DNA from: Serratia sarumanii
Lineage (GTDB): Bacteria > Pseudomonadota > Gammaproteobacteria > Enterobacterales > Enterobacteriaceae
Length of the DNA stretch: 64,000 bases
Direction of reading: 5' to 3'
NCBI RefSeq assembly: GCF_029962605.1
Contig: NZ_CP124750.1
Location: 4,650,001-4,714,000 of the forward strand
The notes beneath the pieces were generated by a model. The model was given only the letters and a program-made list of their open reading frames with translations, was not told the origin of the DNA and did no database searches. The translations under genes were made by a program, and so were the position numbers. Position 1 is the first letter of the stretch, and each line of letters opens with the position of its first letter. Below are positions 38,332 through 48,020 of the stretch, piece after piece.

Positions 38332-40881
38332 ATGAGCAGAGTCAAACTTGCCGTCGTCGGCAATGGCATGGTCGGCCACCGGTTCATCGAAGATCTGTTG
38401 GATAAAGCAGACAAAGACCAGTTCGAAATCACCGTATTTTGCGAAGAGCCGCGCATCGCTTACGATCGCGTGCACCTCTCTTCCTACTTCTCGCACCACA
38501 CCGCCGAAGAGCTGTCGCTGGTGCGCGAAGGCTTTTACGAAAAACACGGCGTGAAGGTGCTGGTCGGCGAGCGCGCCATCACCATCAATCGCGACGAGAA
38601 GGTCATCCACTCCAACACCGGCCGCACCGTCTATTACGACAAGCTGATCATGGCCACCGGTTCCTATCCGTGGATCCCGCCGATTAAAGGTTCGGATAGC
38701 CAAGACTGCTTCGTTTACCGCACCATCGAAGACCTGAACGCCATCGAAGCCTGCGCGCGCCGCAGCAAACGCGGTGCGGTGGTCGGCGGCGGGCTATTGG
38801 GGCTGGAAGCCGCCGGCGCGTTGAAAAGCCTGGGGGTGGAAACGCACGTGATCGAGTTCGCCCCGATGCTGATGGCCGAACAGCTCGACCCGATGGGCGG
38901 TGACCAGCTGCGCCGCAAGATCGAGCGCATGGGCGTCAAGGTACACACCGGCAAAAATACCCAGGAGATCGTCAACGGCGGCGGCACCGCGCGCAAAACC
39001 ATGCATTTCGCCGACGGCAGCCTGCTGGAAGTGGATTTCATCGTGTTCTCCACCGGCATCCGCGCCCAGGACAAGCTGGCGCGCCAGTGCGGGCTGGAGA
39101 TTGGCCGCCGCGGCGGCATCGCCATCAACGACAGCTGCCAGACGTCGGATCCGGACGTCTACGCCATCGGTGAGTGCGCCGCCTGGCGCGATCGCACCTT
39201 CGGCCTGGTGGCGCCGGGTTACAAAATGGCGCAGGTGGCCGTCGATCACCTGCTGGGCCGCGAAAACGGCTTCCAGGGCGCCGACATGAGCGCCAAGCTG
39301 AAGCTGCTGGGCGTGGACGTCGGCGGCATCGGCGATGCTCACGGCCGCACCGAGGGCGCCCGCAGCTACGTTTATCTGGATGAAAGCAAAGAAGTCTACA
39401 AACGCATCGTGGTCAGCGCCGACAACAAAACCCTGCTCGGCGCGGTGCTGGTGGGCGACACCAGCGATTACGGCAATCTGCTGCAGCTGGCGTTGAACGG
39501 CATCGAGCTGCCGGAAAACCCGGACGGCCTGATCCTGCCGGCCCATGCGGGCAGCAAACCGGCCATCGGCGTGGATTCGCTGCCGGAAAGCGCGCAGATC
39601 TGCTCCTGCTTCGACGTCAGCAAAGGCGACATCATCCAGGCGGTCAACAAAGGCTGCCACACCGTGGCGGCGCTGAAGGCCGAAACCAAGGCCGGCACCG
39701 GCTGCGGCGGCTGCATCCCGCTGCTCACCCAGGTGTTGAACGCCGAGCTGAGCAAGCAAGGCATCGAGGTCAACCATCACCTGTGCGAACACTTCGCCTA
39801 TTCGCGCCAGGAGCTGTTCCACCTGATCCGCGTCGAAGGCATCAAGTCGTTCGAGGCGCTGCTGGCCAAATACGGCAAAGGCTACGGCTGCGAAGTGTGT
39901 AAGCCGACCGTCGGCTCGCTGCTGGCTTCTTGCTGGAACGAATACATCCTCAAGCCGCAGCATACGCCGCTGCAGGATACCAACGACAACTTCCTCGGCA
40001 ATATCCAGAAAGACGGCACCTACTCGGTGATCCCGCGCTCCGCCGGCGGCGAAATCACCCCGGACGGCCTGCTGGCCATCGGCCAGATCGCCAAGGAGTA
40101 CAACCTCTACACCAAAATGACCGGTTCGCAGCGCATCGGCATGTTCGGCGCGCAGAAAGACGACCTGCCGGCCATCTGGCGCAAGCTGCTCGCCGCCGGC
40201 TTTGAAACCGGCCACGCTTACGCCAAGGCGCTGCGCATGGCGAAAACCTGCGTCGGCAGCACCTGGTGCCGCTACGGCGTCGGCGACAGCGTCGGCTTCG
40301 GCGTCACGCTGGAGCATCGCTACAAAGGCATCCGCACCCCGCACAAAATGAAGTTCGGCGTCTCGGGCTGTACCCGTGAATGCGCCGAAGCGCAGGGCAA
40401 GGACGTTGGCATCATCGCCACCGAGAACGGCTGGAACCTGTACGTCTGCGGCAACGGCGGCATGAAACCGCGCCACGCCGACCTGCTGGCCGCCGACCTC
40501 GATCGCGAGACGCTGGTGCGCTACCTCGACCGCTTCATGATGTTCTATATCCGTACCGCCGATAAGCTGCAGCGCACCTCGGTGTGGCTGGAGAGCCTGG
40601 AAGGCGGCATCGATTATCTGCGCAAGGTGATCGTCGACGACAAGCTCGGCATCAACGACCAACTGGAAGCGGAGATCGCCCGCCTGCGCGATGCGGTGAT
40701 TTGCGAGTGGAAAGAGACCGTCGAGCATCCGGAAACGCAGCTGCGCTTCGCCCACTTCATCAACAGCCCGCTGCGCGATCCGAATGTGCAAGTGGTGGCC
40801 GAACGAGACCAGCACCGCCCGGCGCGCCCTGACGAACGCATTCCCGTCACCCTGATCGATACCGAGGAGAGCCACGCATGA
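38332..40881 (+). CDS. nirB: NADH-dependent nitrite reductase large subunit NirB
   Basis: NirB with NirD reduces nitrite to ammonia in the cytoplasm, using NADH. Order in the 849-residue protein: FAD/NAD oxidoreductase domain (about 1-330, VGNGMVGHRF and GAVVGGGLLGLEAAGAL), a BFD-like [2Fe-2S] region (CSCFDVSKG and TGCGGCIPL, about 420-465), then the ferredoxin-nitrite/sulfite reductase half, with siroheme/[4Fe-4S] cysteines in KTCVGSTWCRYG and SGCTRECAEAQGKD. Start MSRVKLAVVGNG follows GAGGCAATA. FNR- and NarL-controlled by the sites upstream. Confidence 0.98.
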   Translation: MSRVKLAVVGNGMVGHRFIEDLLDKADKDQFEITVFCEEPRIAYDRVHLSSYFSHHTAEELSLVREGFYEKHGVKVLVGERAITINRDEKVIHSNTGRTVYYDKLIMATGSYPWIPPIKGSDSQDCFVYRTIEDLNAIEACARRSKRGAVVGGGLLGLEAAGALKSLGVETHVIEFAPMLMAEQLDPMGGDQLRRKIERMGVKVHTGKNTQEIVNGGGTARKTMHFADGSLLEVDFIVFSTGIRAQDKLARQCGLEIGRRGGIAINDSCQTSDPDVYAIGECAAWRDRTFGLVAPGYKMAQVAVDHLLGRENGFQGADMSAKLKLLGVDVGGIGDAHGRTEGARSYVYLDESKEVYKRIVVSADNKTLLGAVLVGDTSDYGNLLQLALNGIELPENPDGLILPAHAGSKPAIGVDSLPESAQICSCFDVSKGDIIQAVNKGCHTVAALKAETKAGTGCGGCIPLLTQVLNAELSKQGIEVNHHLCEHFAYSRQELFHLIRVEGIKSFEALLAKYGKGYGCEVCKPTVGSLLASCWNEYILKPQHTPLQDTNDNFLGNIQKDGTYSVIPRSAGGEITPDGLLAIGQIAKEYNLYTKMTGSQRIGMFGAQKDDLPAIWRKLLAAGFETGHAYAKALRMAKTCVGSTWCRYGVGDSVGFGVTLEHRYKGIRTPHKMKFGVSGCTRECAEAQGKDVGIIATENGWNLYVCGNGGMKPRHADLLAADLDRETLVRYLDRFMMFYIRTADKLQRTSVWLESLEGGIDYLRKVIVDDKLGINDQLEAEIARLRDAVICEWKETVEHPETQLRFAHFINSPLRDPNVQVVAERDQHRPARPDERIPVTLIDTEESHA

Positions 40882-41204
40882 GCCAGTGGATTACCGTTTG
40901 TCCCGTCGCCGACATTCTGCCCGGCACCGGCGTGTGCGCCCTGATCGGCGAGCGGCAGGTGGCGGTATTCCGCCCCTATGCCGACGAGCAGGTGTTCGCC
41001 ATCAGCAATATCGACCCGTTCGCCCAGGCCAGCGTGCTGTCGCGCGGCCTCATCGCCGAGCATCAGGGCGAGCTGTGGGTCGCCAGCCCGCTGAAGAAAC
41101 AGCATTTCCGCCTGTACGACGGCCACTGTCTGGAAGACGACAGCCGTTCCGTCGCCAGCTTCGCCAGCCGGGTGGTCGACGGCATCGTGCAAGTCGCGGC
41201 ATAA
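40878..41204 (+). CDS. nirD: Nitrite reductase small subunit NirD
   Basis: NirD is the small partner of NirB with a Rieske-like fold. The 108-residue protein begins MSQWITVCPVADILPGTGVC and has no CxH pairs, so no Rieske cluster, as usual for this enteric subunit. It contains VFAISNIDPFAQASVLSRGL and HFRLYDGHCLED. It overlaps the nirB stop by 4 bases (ATGA) and is followed 16 bp later by nirC. Confidence 0.96.
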   Translation: MSQWITVCPVADILPGTGVCALIGERQVAVFRPYADEQVFAISNIDPFAQASVLSRGLIAEHQGELWVASPLKKQHFRLYDGHCLEDDSRSVASFASRVVDGIVQVAA

Positions 41205-41220
41205 CCTTTCGGGAGGCAAC

Positions 41221-42021
41221 ATGTTTACCGACACGATCAACAAATGCGCCGCCAACGCGGCGCGCATCGTCCGCCTGGCGAAGGAGAGCCCGCTCGGCTT
41301 CTGGATCAGCTCGGCGATGGCCGGCGCCTACGTCGGCCTCGGCATCATCCTGATCTTCACCCTCGGCAACCTGGTCGACCCAAGCGTGCGGCCGCTGGTG
41401 ATGGGCGCCACCTTCGGCATCGCGCTGACGCTGGTGATCATCGCCGGTTCCGAGCTGTTCACCGGCCATACGATGTTCCTGACGCTCGGCGTCAAGGCCG
41501 GCACCATCCGCCAGAGCCAGATGTGGGCGGTGCTGCCGCAAACCTGGCTCGGCAACCTGCTAGGCTCGGTGCTGGTGGCGCTGATGTATTACTACGGCGG
41601 CGGCAGCCTGCTGCCGGTGGATACCAGTCTGGTGCACAGCGCCGCGCTGGCGAAAACCACCGCGCCGGCCGAGGTGCTGTTCTTCAAGGGCGTATTGTGC
41701 AACTGGCTGGTCTGCCTAGCGATTTGGATGGCGATCCGCGTCGAAGGCGCCGCCAAATTCATCGCCATCTGGTGGTGCCTGCTGGCCTTTATCGCCTCGG
41801 GTTACGAACACTCCGTCGCCAACATGACGCTGTTCGCCCTCTCCTGGTTCGGCAACCACAGCGAGGCCTACACCCTCGCCGGCATTGGCCACAACCTGCT
41901 GTGGGTGACGCTGGGCAACATCCTGTCCGGCTCGGTGCTGATGGGCCTGGGGTATTGGTACGCTACGCCGCGCGCCGAACGCCCGCAGGCGGCGAAAGCC
42001 GCCGCACGTCAGACCGCCTGA
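41221..42021 (+). CDS. nirC: Nitrite transporter NirC
   Basis: NirC is a pentameric formate/nitrite transporter (FNT) family channel in the inner membrane that takes up nitrite for NirBD. The 266-residue protein has about six membrane segments with the FNT features AGAYVGLGIILIFTLG, GSELFTGHTMFLTLG, KGVLCNWLVCLAIWMAIR and GYEHSVANMTLFAL. A strong GGGAGGCAAC site precedes the ATG. Third gene of nirBDC-cysG. Confidence 0.97.
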   Translation: MFTDTINKCAANAARIVRLAKESPLGFWISSAMAGAYVGLGIILIFTLGNLVDPSVRPLVMGATFGIALTLVIIAGSELFTGHTMFLTLGVKAGTIRQSQMWAVLPQTWLGNLLGSVLVALMYYYGGGSLLPVDTSLVHSAALAKTTAPAEVLFFKGVLCNWLVCLAIWMAIRVEGAAKFIAIWWCLLAFIASGYEHSVANMTLFALSWFGNHSEAYTLAGIGHNLLWVTLGNILSGSVLMGLGYWYATPRAERPQAAKAAARQTA

Positions 42022-42027
42022 GTTTTC

Positions 42028-42046
42028 GGGGGCGCATTTCGCCCCC
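42028..42046 (+). other. Intercistronic hairpin between nirC and cysG
   Basis: GGGGGCG and CGCCCCC form a 7-bp stem with loop CATTT. There is no T-run, so it is more likely an mRNA processing or stability element than a terminator. Confidence 0.4.
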
Positions 42047-42071
42047 ACACTGATTCTCCCGAGGAGTGCCT

Positions 42072-43475
42072 ATGGACTACCTGCCGATTTTCTGCCAACT
42101 GCAACATAAAGCCTGCCTGCTGGTGGGCGGCGGCGAGATCGCCGAACGCAAGGCGCGCCTGCTGCTGGACGCCGGCGCGGCGCTGACCGTCAACGCCCTG
42201 GCATTTAGCCCACAGTTCCACCACTGGGCTGAAGAAGGCCTGCTGACGCTGGCCGAGGGCGAATTCAGCCCGGCCCTGCTGGCGGAAAAATGGCTGGTGA
42301 TCGCCGCCACCGACCGGCTGGAGGTCAACGCACTGGTGTACCAGTGCGCCAACCAGCAACGGGTGTTCTGCAACGTGGTGGACGATCCGAAACGCGCCAG
42401 CTTTATCATGCCGTCGATCATCGACCGTTCGCCGATCATGGTGGCGGTGTCCTCCGGCGGCAAAGCGCCGGTGCTGGCGCGGCTGCTGCGCGAGAAGCTG
42501 GAAGCAATGCTGCCGCAGCACCTCGGCAAGCTGGCCCAGCTGGGCGGCTCGCTGCGGCAACGGGTAAAACAACGCTTCAGCAGCCTCGGCGCGCGCCGTC
42601 GCTTCTGGGAACGGTTATTCGCCCACGATCGGCTGGCGCAGTCGCTGGCCAACGACGACGCCGCGCTGGCCGAACGCCAGCTCGAGCAGCTGTTCAGCGA
42701 ACGGCCGGAAGATCGCGGTGAAGTGGTGCTGGTGGGCGCCGGGCCGGGCGATGCCGGCTTGCTGACGCTAAAAGGGCTGCAGCAGATCCAGCAGGCTGAC
42801 GTGGTGGTTTACGACCGGCTGGTCTCCGAAGAGATCATGACGCTGGTGCGCCGCGACGCCGAACGCATCTTCGTCGGCAAACGCGCCGGCCACCACTGCG
42901 TGCCGCAAGAGCAAATCAACCAAATCCTGCTGCAGCAGGCGCTGCAAGGCAAACGCGTGGTGCGCCTGAAGGGCGGCGATCCCTTTATCTTCGGCCGCGG
43001 CGGCGAAGAGCTGGAGACGCTGGCGGACGCCAACGTGCCGTTCTCGGTGGTGCCGGGCATTACCGCCGCCTCCGGCTGTTCCGCCTACAGCGGCATCCCG
43101 CTCACCCACCGCGACCATGCGCAAAGCGTGCGCCTGGTGACCGGCCACGCCAAGGCCGACGGCGGATTGGACTGGGCGACGCTGGCCGCCGGGCAGCAGA
43201 CGCTGGTGTTCTATATGGGGCTAACGCAGGCAGCGGAGATCCAGCGCCAGCTGATCGCACACGGCTTGCCGGCCGCCACACCGGTAGCGCTGGTGGAAAA
43301 CGGAACGTCCTGCCGCCAGCGGGTGATCGAAGGCGAGCTCGGCCAACTGGGCGCCTTGTCCCTGCAGGCCGCCAGCCCCAGCCTGATCATCGTCGGCAGC
43401 GTGGTCAGCCTGCGCAGCAAGCTCAATTGGTTCGCCAGCGAGGAACCGCTCGCCGGCCTGGCACAAATGGCGTGA
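42072..43475 (+). CDS. cysG: Siroheme synthase CysG
   Basis: CysG makes siroheme, the prosthetic group of NirB and sulfite reductase, from uroporphyrinogen III. The N-terminal CysGB part (about 1-215) is the dehydrogenase/ferrochelatase, with [18 protein letters not shown], Asp104-105 in [11 protein letters not shown] and the phosphoserine region SSGGKAPVL (Ser128). The C-terminal CysGA part (about 216-467) is the SAM methyltransferase, with [16 protein letters not shown] and [16 protein letters not shown]. Start ATGGACTAC follows GAGGAG; 467 residues versus 457 in E. coli. Confidence 0.97.
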   Translation: MDYLPIFCQLQHKACLLVGGGEIAERKARLLLDAGAALTVNALAFSPQFHHWAEEGLLTLAEGEFSPALLAEKWLVIAATDRLEVNALVYQCANQQRVFCNVVDDPKRASFIMPSIIDRSPIMVAVSSGGKAPVLARLLREKLEAMLPQHLGKLAQLGGSLRQRVKQRFSSLGARRRFWERLFAHDRLAQSLANDDAALAERQLEQLFSERPEDRGEVVLVGAGPGDAGLLTLKGLQQIQQADVVVYDRLVSEEIMTLVRRDAERIFVGKRAGHHCVPQEQINQILLQQALQGKRVVRLKGGDPFIFGRGGEELETLADANVPFSVVPGITAASGCSAYSGIPLTHRDHAQSVRLVTGHAKADGGLDWATLAAGQQTLVFYMGLTQAAEIQRQLIAHGLPAATPVALVENGTSCRQRVIEGELGQLGALSLQAASPSLIIVGSVVSLRSKLNWFASEEPLAGLAQMA

Positions 43476-43484
43476 TACCGACGT

Positions 43485-43511
43485 AAAAAAAGCGGCCTTT
43501 AGCCGCTTTTT
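43485..43511. terminator. Bidirectional terminator between cysG and trpS
   Basis: AAAGCGGC and GCCGCTTT pair around CTTTA, with an A-run on the left and a T-run on the right. It can therefore terminate both convergent operons. Confidence 0.88.
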
Positions 43512-43526
43512 CTATTCGCGCCGGCG

Positions 43527-44534
43527 TTACGCCTGCGGCGGTACGAAACCGACGGCCTGATAGACCTTCGCCAGAGTTTCCTGCGCGCGCGCGCGGGCCT
43601 TGGCGGCGCCGTCACGCATCACCTGCTGCAGATAGGCTTCGTCGTTGCGGAAGCGGTGGTAGCGCTCCTGCAGCTCACCCAGCATGCCGGAGACGGCTTC
43701 CGCCACCGCGCCTTTCAGGTGGCCGTACATCTGGCCTTCGAACTCGGCTTCCAGCTGCGCGATGCTCTTGCCGGTCACGCCGGCGAGGATATCCAGCAGG
43801 TTGGAGACTCCCGCCTTGTTGACCACGTCGTAACGCACGACAGGCGGCTCTTCCGAGTCGGTCATTGCGCGTTTGATCTTCTTGGTCACCGCTTTCGGAT
43901 CTTCCAGCAGGCCGATCACGTTGTTGCGGTTGTCGTCCGACTTGGACATCTTCTTGGTCGGCTCCTGCAGCGACATGACGCGCGCGCCGGATTTAGGAAT
44001 GAACGGCTCAGGCACTTTGAACACGTCGCCGTACAGCGCGTTAAAACGCTGGCCTACGTCGCGGCTCAGTTCCAGGTGCTGTTTCTGGTCTTCGCCCACC
44101 GGCACCTGATTGGTTTGATACAGCAGGATATCCGCCGCCATCAGCACCGGATAGCTGAACAGCCCGGCGTTGATGTTCTCCGCGTAGCGCGCGGATTTGT
44201 CTTTGAACTGCGTCATGCGGCTCAGTTCGCCGAAATAGGTGTAACAGTTCAGCACCCAGCTCAGCTGCGTGTGCTCAGGCACGTGCGACTGCACGAAGAT
44301 GGTGCTTTTTTCCGGATCGATACCGCAGGCCAGGTACAGCGCCAGCGTATCCAGCGTGGCCTTGCGCAGCTTCTCGGCGTCCTGGCGCACGGTGATGGCA
44401 TGCAGATCGACGATGCAGTAGATGCAGTCGTAGTCGTCCTGCATCTGCACCCACTGACGCAGCGCACCCATGTAGTTGCCGATGGTCAGTTCGCCGGACG
44501 GCTGCGCGCCGCTAAATACGATGGGCTTACTCAT
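43527..44534 (-). CDS. trpS: Tryptophanyl-tRNA synthetase
   Basis: TrpS charges tRNA-Trp in the cytoplasm. The 335-residue class-Ic synthetase has the HIGH-type motif [17 protein letters not shown] (about 12-28), the KMSKS loop [13 protein letters not shown] (about 195) and [20 protein letters not shown]. Length and start [14 protein letters not shown] match E. coli. It is the distal gene of damX-dam-rpe-gph-trpS. The yhf/frl cluster that lies between cysG and trpS in E. coli is absent. Confidence 0.98.
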   Translation of the reverse strand: MSKPIVFSGAQPSGELTIGNYMGALRQWVQMQDDYDCIYCIVDLHAITVRQDAEKLRKATLDTLALYLACGIDPEKSTIFVQSHVPEHTQLSWVLNCYTYFGELSRMTQFKDKSARYAENINAGLFSYPVLMAADILLYQTNQVPVGEDQKQHLELSRDVGQRFNALYGDVFKVPEPFIPKSGARVMSLQEPTKKMSKSDDNRNNVIGLLEDPKAVTKKIKRAMTDSEEPPVVRYDVVNKAGVSNLLDILAGVTGKSIAQLEAEFEGQMYGHLKGAVAEAVSGMLGELQERYHRFRNDEAYLQQVMRDGAAKARARAQETLAKVYQAVGFVPPQA

Positions 44535-44536
44535 GT

Positions 44537-45235
44537 TTAAATTTCCTGATTCTCTAAAGATGACAGCCCAAGAGCGGGCAACAAATCGGCGAAGCGCTCC
44601 AACACCCGATCGGGGTGGCTCAGGGCGATCGATTCGCCGTAGTTATAACCGTAGGTAAAGCCGACGCTCGGGCAACCGGCACCCTGCGCGGCTTGAATAT
44701 CGTTGCGTGAATCGCCGACGAACAGCAGTTCATGCGCCCGCAGCCCAAGCTTGCCGAGCACCAGGTACAGCGGCGCCGGATGCGGTTTCTTTTCCGTCAC
44801 GTCGTCGCCGCCGATCACCAGCGAGAAATAGTCGCCAATGCCCAGCGCCGCCAGCAGCGGTGCCACGAACGGCGTCGGCTTGTTGGTCACCAATGCCATC
44901 GGGTAACCGTGCGCGGCCAGTCGGGCCAGCGTCTCTTGCACCTGCGGGAACAGGCGGCTGCCGCTGTCGACGGTCTGCGCGTAGAAATGGTCGAAGCGTT
45001 CACGCAGCCGGCTGCACTGCTCCGGCGTGCCTTCCGCTTCCGCCCAGCGCAGCGCGCGCTGCACCAGCACGTCGGCGCCGTTGCCGATCCAGGTGCCAAC
45101 CCGTTCTTCACCCGCTTGCGGCAGGCCCGTCTCTTCCAGCGCCATATCGATGGCGGCCGCCAGACCCGGCGCGCTGTCGACCAGCGTGCCGTCCAGATCG
45201 AAGGCCAATGCGCGGATCGCGCCAAAATCAGCCAT
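44537..45235 (-). CDS. gph: Phosphoglycolate phosphatase Gph
   Basis: Gph is a cytoplasmic HAD phosphatase that removes 2-phosphoglycolate arising from DNA 3'-end repair. The 232-residue protein shows HAD motif I in [15 protein letters not shown] with nucleophile Asp, motif [12 protein letters not shown], and motif [21 protein letters not shown] and [17 protein letters not shown]. It overlaps rpe by 8 bases and ends 2 bases before trpS starts. Confidence 0.96.
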   Translation of the reverse strand: MADFGAIRALAFDLDGTLVDSAPGLAAAIDMALEETGLPQAGEERVGTWIGNGADVLVQRALRWAEAEGTPEQCSRLRERFDHFYAQTVDSGSRLFPQVQETLARLAAHGYPMALVTNKPTPFVAPLLAALGIGDYFSLVIGGDDVTEKKPHPAPLYLVLGKLGLRAHELLFVGDSRNDIQAAQGAGCPSVGFTYGYNYGESIALSHPDRVLERFADLLPALGLSSLENQEI

Positions 45236-45905
45236 GGGTAACCTTCGCCAGCTCGCTGCGCATCTCGTCGATCACCTTGCGGTAGTCCGGCTGGCCAAAG
45301 ATGGCGGAACCGGCGACGAACATATCGGCGCCCGCGGCGGCGATTTCGGCGATGTTGTCCACCTTCACCCCGCCGTCGACTTCCAGGCGGATATCGCGGC
45401 CGCTGTCGTCAATCAGCTTGCGCACCTGGCGCAGCTTGTCCAGAGTGCCGTGAATGAACGACTGGCCGCCGAAGCCCGGGTTAACCGACATCAGCAGGAT
45501 CACGTCGATTTTATCCATCACGTAATCGAGGTAGCTCAGCGGCGTGGCCGGGTTGAACACCAGGCCGGCTTTACAGCCGTGCTCTTTGATCAGCTGAATG
45601 GTGCGATCGACATGCTCAGAAGCTTCGGGGTGGAAAGAGATATAAGACGCGCCGGCCTTGGCGAAATCAGGCACGATGCGATCCACCGGCTTGACCATCA
45701 GGTGCACGTCAATCGGTGCGGTAATGCCGTAGTTGCGCAGCGCTTCGCACACCATCGGGCCGATGGTCAGATTGGGCACGTAGTGGTTGTCCATCACGTC
45801 GAAGTGCACCACGTCGCCGCCTGCGGCCAGCACGTTGGCGGTATCTTCACCTAACCGGGCAAAATCTGCCGACAGAATGGACGGGGCAATCAAAAACTTT
45901 TTCAT
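45228..45905 (-). CDS. rpe: Ribulose-phosphate 3-epimerase
   Basis: Rpe interconverts ribulose-5-P and xylulose-5-P in the pentose phosphate pathway. The TIM-barrel protein has 225 residues from [20 protein letters not shown]. Metal and catalytic residues are visible: [15 protein letters not shown] with His34/Asp36, DVHLMV with His67, and [11 protein letters not shown] with Asp176. The start five residues into the open frame matches E. coli. Overlaps gph. Confidence 0.97.
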   Translation of the reverse strand: MKKFLIAPSILSADFARLGEDTANVLAAGGDVVHFDVMDNHYVPNLTIGPMVCEALRNYGITAPIDVHLMVKPVDRIVPDFAKAGASYISFHPEASEHVDRTIQLIKEHGCKAGLVFNPATPLSYLDYVMDKIDVILLMSVNPGFGGQSFIHGTLDKLRQVRKLIDDSGRDIRLEVDGGVKVDNIAEIAAAGADMFVAGSAIFGQPDYRKVIDEMRSELAKVTHG

Positions 45906-45956
45906 CCGCTTCTCCAAACGTAGGGTCGAGTTGTTATGCGCCGGGGTGCCCCCGGC

Positions 45957-46769
45957 TTAGCGATACAGCGCCAAAAGCTCGTTCACTTTGCTGCGGCCGA
46001 GAATGTTGCGGCTGATCGTGCGGCGCGCTTTCACCACATACAGCGCGGCATGCTGGTACCAGTCGCGCGTCAGCTCGGTATCGTGATTGGAGATCAATAC
46101 CGGTACCTGGCTCTCTACCGAGAGCTGGTGCGCCAGATGCGCCAGGCTCTGCTGATCGGCGATGCTGAAGCTGTTGGTGTGGTAGGCGGTGAAATTCGCC
46201 GTCGCCGACAGCGGCGCATAAGGCGGATCGCAATACACCACGGCGCCGGCCACGGCCTTCGCCATGGTATCGCGGTAATGCTCGCAGACAAAAGTGGCAT
46301 TGCGCGATTTTTCGGCAAACCAGTAGAGCTCTTCTTCCGGGAAGTACGGTTTCTTGTACCGGCCAAACGGCACGTTGAACTCGCCGCGCAGGTTATAGCG
46401 GCACAGGCCGTTATAGCAGTGGCGGTTCAGGTACAGGAACAGCAGCGCCCGGCGGTAAGGCTCGGTGCTAGTATTGAACTCTTCTCGCAGCAGGTAAAAC
46501 TGATCCGAGTTATTGAATTCATCGGCGAAAAGCGTGCGGGCATCGCGCACGAAGTCATCCGTGCGCAGCTTAACGATGTTATACAGGTTGATAAGATCGC
46601 TATTGATGTCGGCGAGAATGTAGGCGTCGTAATCCGTATTCAGAAAGACGGATCCCGCACCCACGAAGGGCTCGATTAAGCAGTCTCCCGCCGGCAGATG
46701 GCGACGAATCTCATCTACCAGCGGGTATTTTCCACCAGCCCATTTTAAAAAAGCGCGGTTTTTCTTCAT
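45957..46769 (-). CDS. dam: DNA adenine methyltransferase Dam
   Basis: Dam methylates adenine in GATC, guiding mismatch repair, replication timing and gene expression. The 270-residue alpha-class enzyme has the SAM-binding FLKWAGGKYPLVDEI at the N terminus, the catalytic DPPY in VVYCDPPYAPLS (about 178-189), and IEPFVGAGSVFLNTDYDAY. The length is near the E. coli 278. The gene sits between damX and rpe in the standard order. Confidence 0.98.
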   Translation of the reverse strand: MKKNRAFLKWAGGKYPLVDEIRRHLPAGDCLIEPFVGAGSVFLNTDYDAYILADINSDLINLYNIVKLRTDDFVRDARTLFADEFNNSDQFYLLREEFNTSTEPYRRALLFLYLNRHCYNGLCRYNLRGEFNVPFGRYKKPYFPEEELYWFAEKSRNATFVCEHYRDTMAKAVAGAVVYCDPPYAPLSATANFTAYHTNSFSIADQQSLAHLAHQLSVESQVPVLISNHDTELTRDWYQHAALYVVKARRTISRNILGRSKVNELLALYR

Positions 46770-46853
46770 GCCGTCAATTAGCTACTTATACAATTCAGAG
46801 CGGCGGATTGTACTCTGTTTCAGACAGCACATCAGCGCACAAATTTAAATGAT

Positions 46854-47864
46854 TTATTTTTTAAGATCTTGCTGCACTTGGTGTACAGGTCGGACCCACG
46901 GTTTTTTCGCCTGCACATCCGCCGGCAACGAAGCAATGGCGCGCTTCGCTTCTGCGGAAGACGCATAGTTGCCGCTTACCAGCACGTACCACGGTTTGCC
47001 GTCACGCTTGGTGGCGTACACCAGGTAGTTCTGCAGCTTCTGCTGTTTGGCGTAGGCGTTCAGCGTATCGGAACGCGAAGCGCTGCTCAGCTGCAAGGTA
47101 TAATGGCTGCCTGGCGCAGACTGCAGCGAACTGCCGCTGCTGGCGACCGCTCCCGCTTTCGCGGTAGAAGACGGCTTGGCAGGCGGCGTATACACCGTGG
47201 TCGGTGATTTATGCTGCGTCGCGCTCGGCTTGGCGGCGGTTTTCGCCGGCGTTTTATGCTGTTGCTGCGCGGTGCCCTGCACAGGGCGAGTCGTTTCGCG
47301 CGCCGCGGCGCCGCTCATCACCGTCGCCGGTGCGGTCGGCAGCGTCGAGGCTGCGCCGGTCATGCCCTGGGTCGCGGCATCCACCTGCCCTTGCTGCTGC
47401 GACAGCGCATCCGCCATGTTGCCAGGCAGATCGACGCGCTGCTGCGCACCGCCCTGCTGAGGCTGAGTTTGCGCTTCGGTCGGCGTGCCTGAGATCGGCG
47501 GAACGCTGACGTTCTGCGGTTGCTGCGGCTGAGTCGCGCTCACGCCGTTGTTGTCATGGGTATCCGTGGTGCCGCCCGGCACGCCGTTATTGGCGGTGGT
47601 CAGCGACGAAGAACCGGACAGGTTGATATCGCGGGCCGCGCCGTTTTGCGCGCCGCTATCCTGAGCCGCTTCATGCTTGGTCGGCGCCTTCAAGGCGGAA
47701 CCGATGCCGATAATCAGCAGCAACAGCACCAAAATGCCGATGCCGATCATCAAATGCTGGCGCGAAACGGCGAAGCGCGGCGCGGCGGCCGGCTTGCGCG
47801 AACGCGTAGGACGACGATCGCTGCTATCAGGTCTGAGATCGTCTTCCGGTTTAAACTCGTCCAT
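46854..47864 (-). CDS. damX: SPOR-domain cell division protein DamX, short form
   Basis: DamX is a bitopic inner-membrane septal protein that binds denuded peptidoglycan. It has a short basic cytoplasmic tail (about 1-45), one membrane segment (MIGIGILVLLLLIIGIGSAL, about 46-65), a Gln/Pro/Ala/Thr-rich periplasmic linker (70-250) and a C-terminal SPOR domain (about 255-335, YTLQLSSASRSDTLNAYAK, WYVLVSGNYAS). It is 336 residues versus 428 in E. coli; most of the acidic cytoplasmic stretch is missing and the linker is shorter. The start MDEFKPEDDLRPDSSDRR matches E. coli. Confidence 0.95.
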   Translation of the reverse strand: MDEFKPEDDLRPDSSDRRPTRSRKPAAAPRFAVSRQHLMIGIGILVLLLLIIGIGSALKAPTKHEAAQDSGAQNGAARDINLSGSSSLTTANNGVPGGTTDTHDNNGVSATQPQQPQNVSVPPISGTPTEAQTQPQQGGAQQRVDLPGNMADALSQQQGQVDAATQGMTGAASTLPTAPATVMSGAAARETTRPVQGTAQQQHKTPAKTAAKPSATQHKSPTTVYTPPAKPSSTAKAGAVASSGSSLQSAPGSHYTLQLSSASRSDTLNAYAKQQKLQNYLVYATKRDGKPWYVLVSGNYASSAEAKRAIASLPADVQAKKPWVRPVHQVQQDLKK

Positions 47865-48020
47865 CTGAAACCCTCCAACTAGAGGCAAAAGCCCACCACC
47901 GTAGACCTACCGTGGCACGGGCAGATTAACCCGATGATGGCAAAGCGACACCCGTCGTGCTCTGCTCACTGTATTAATATAGATGCAAATGGCGGCTAAG
48001 CCACTGTTACTTAGTCCGAT

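Noticed and set aside
38794..40875. 693-codon open frame antisense to nirB
   Set aside because: Shadow of nirB; low-complexity His/Ala/Val composition typical of reverse-strand reading of GC-rich coding DNA.
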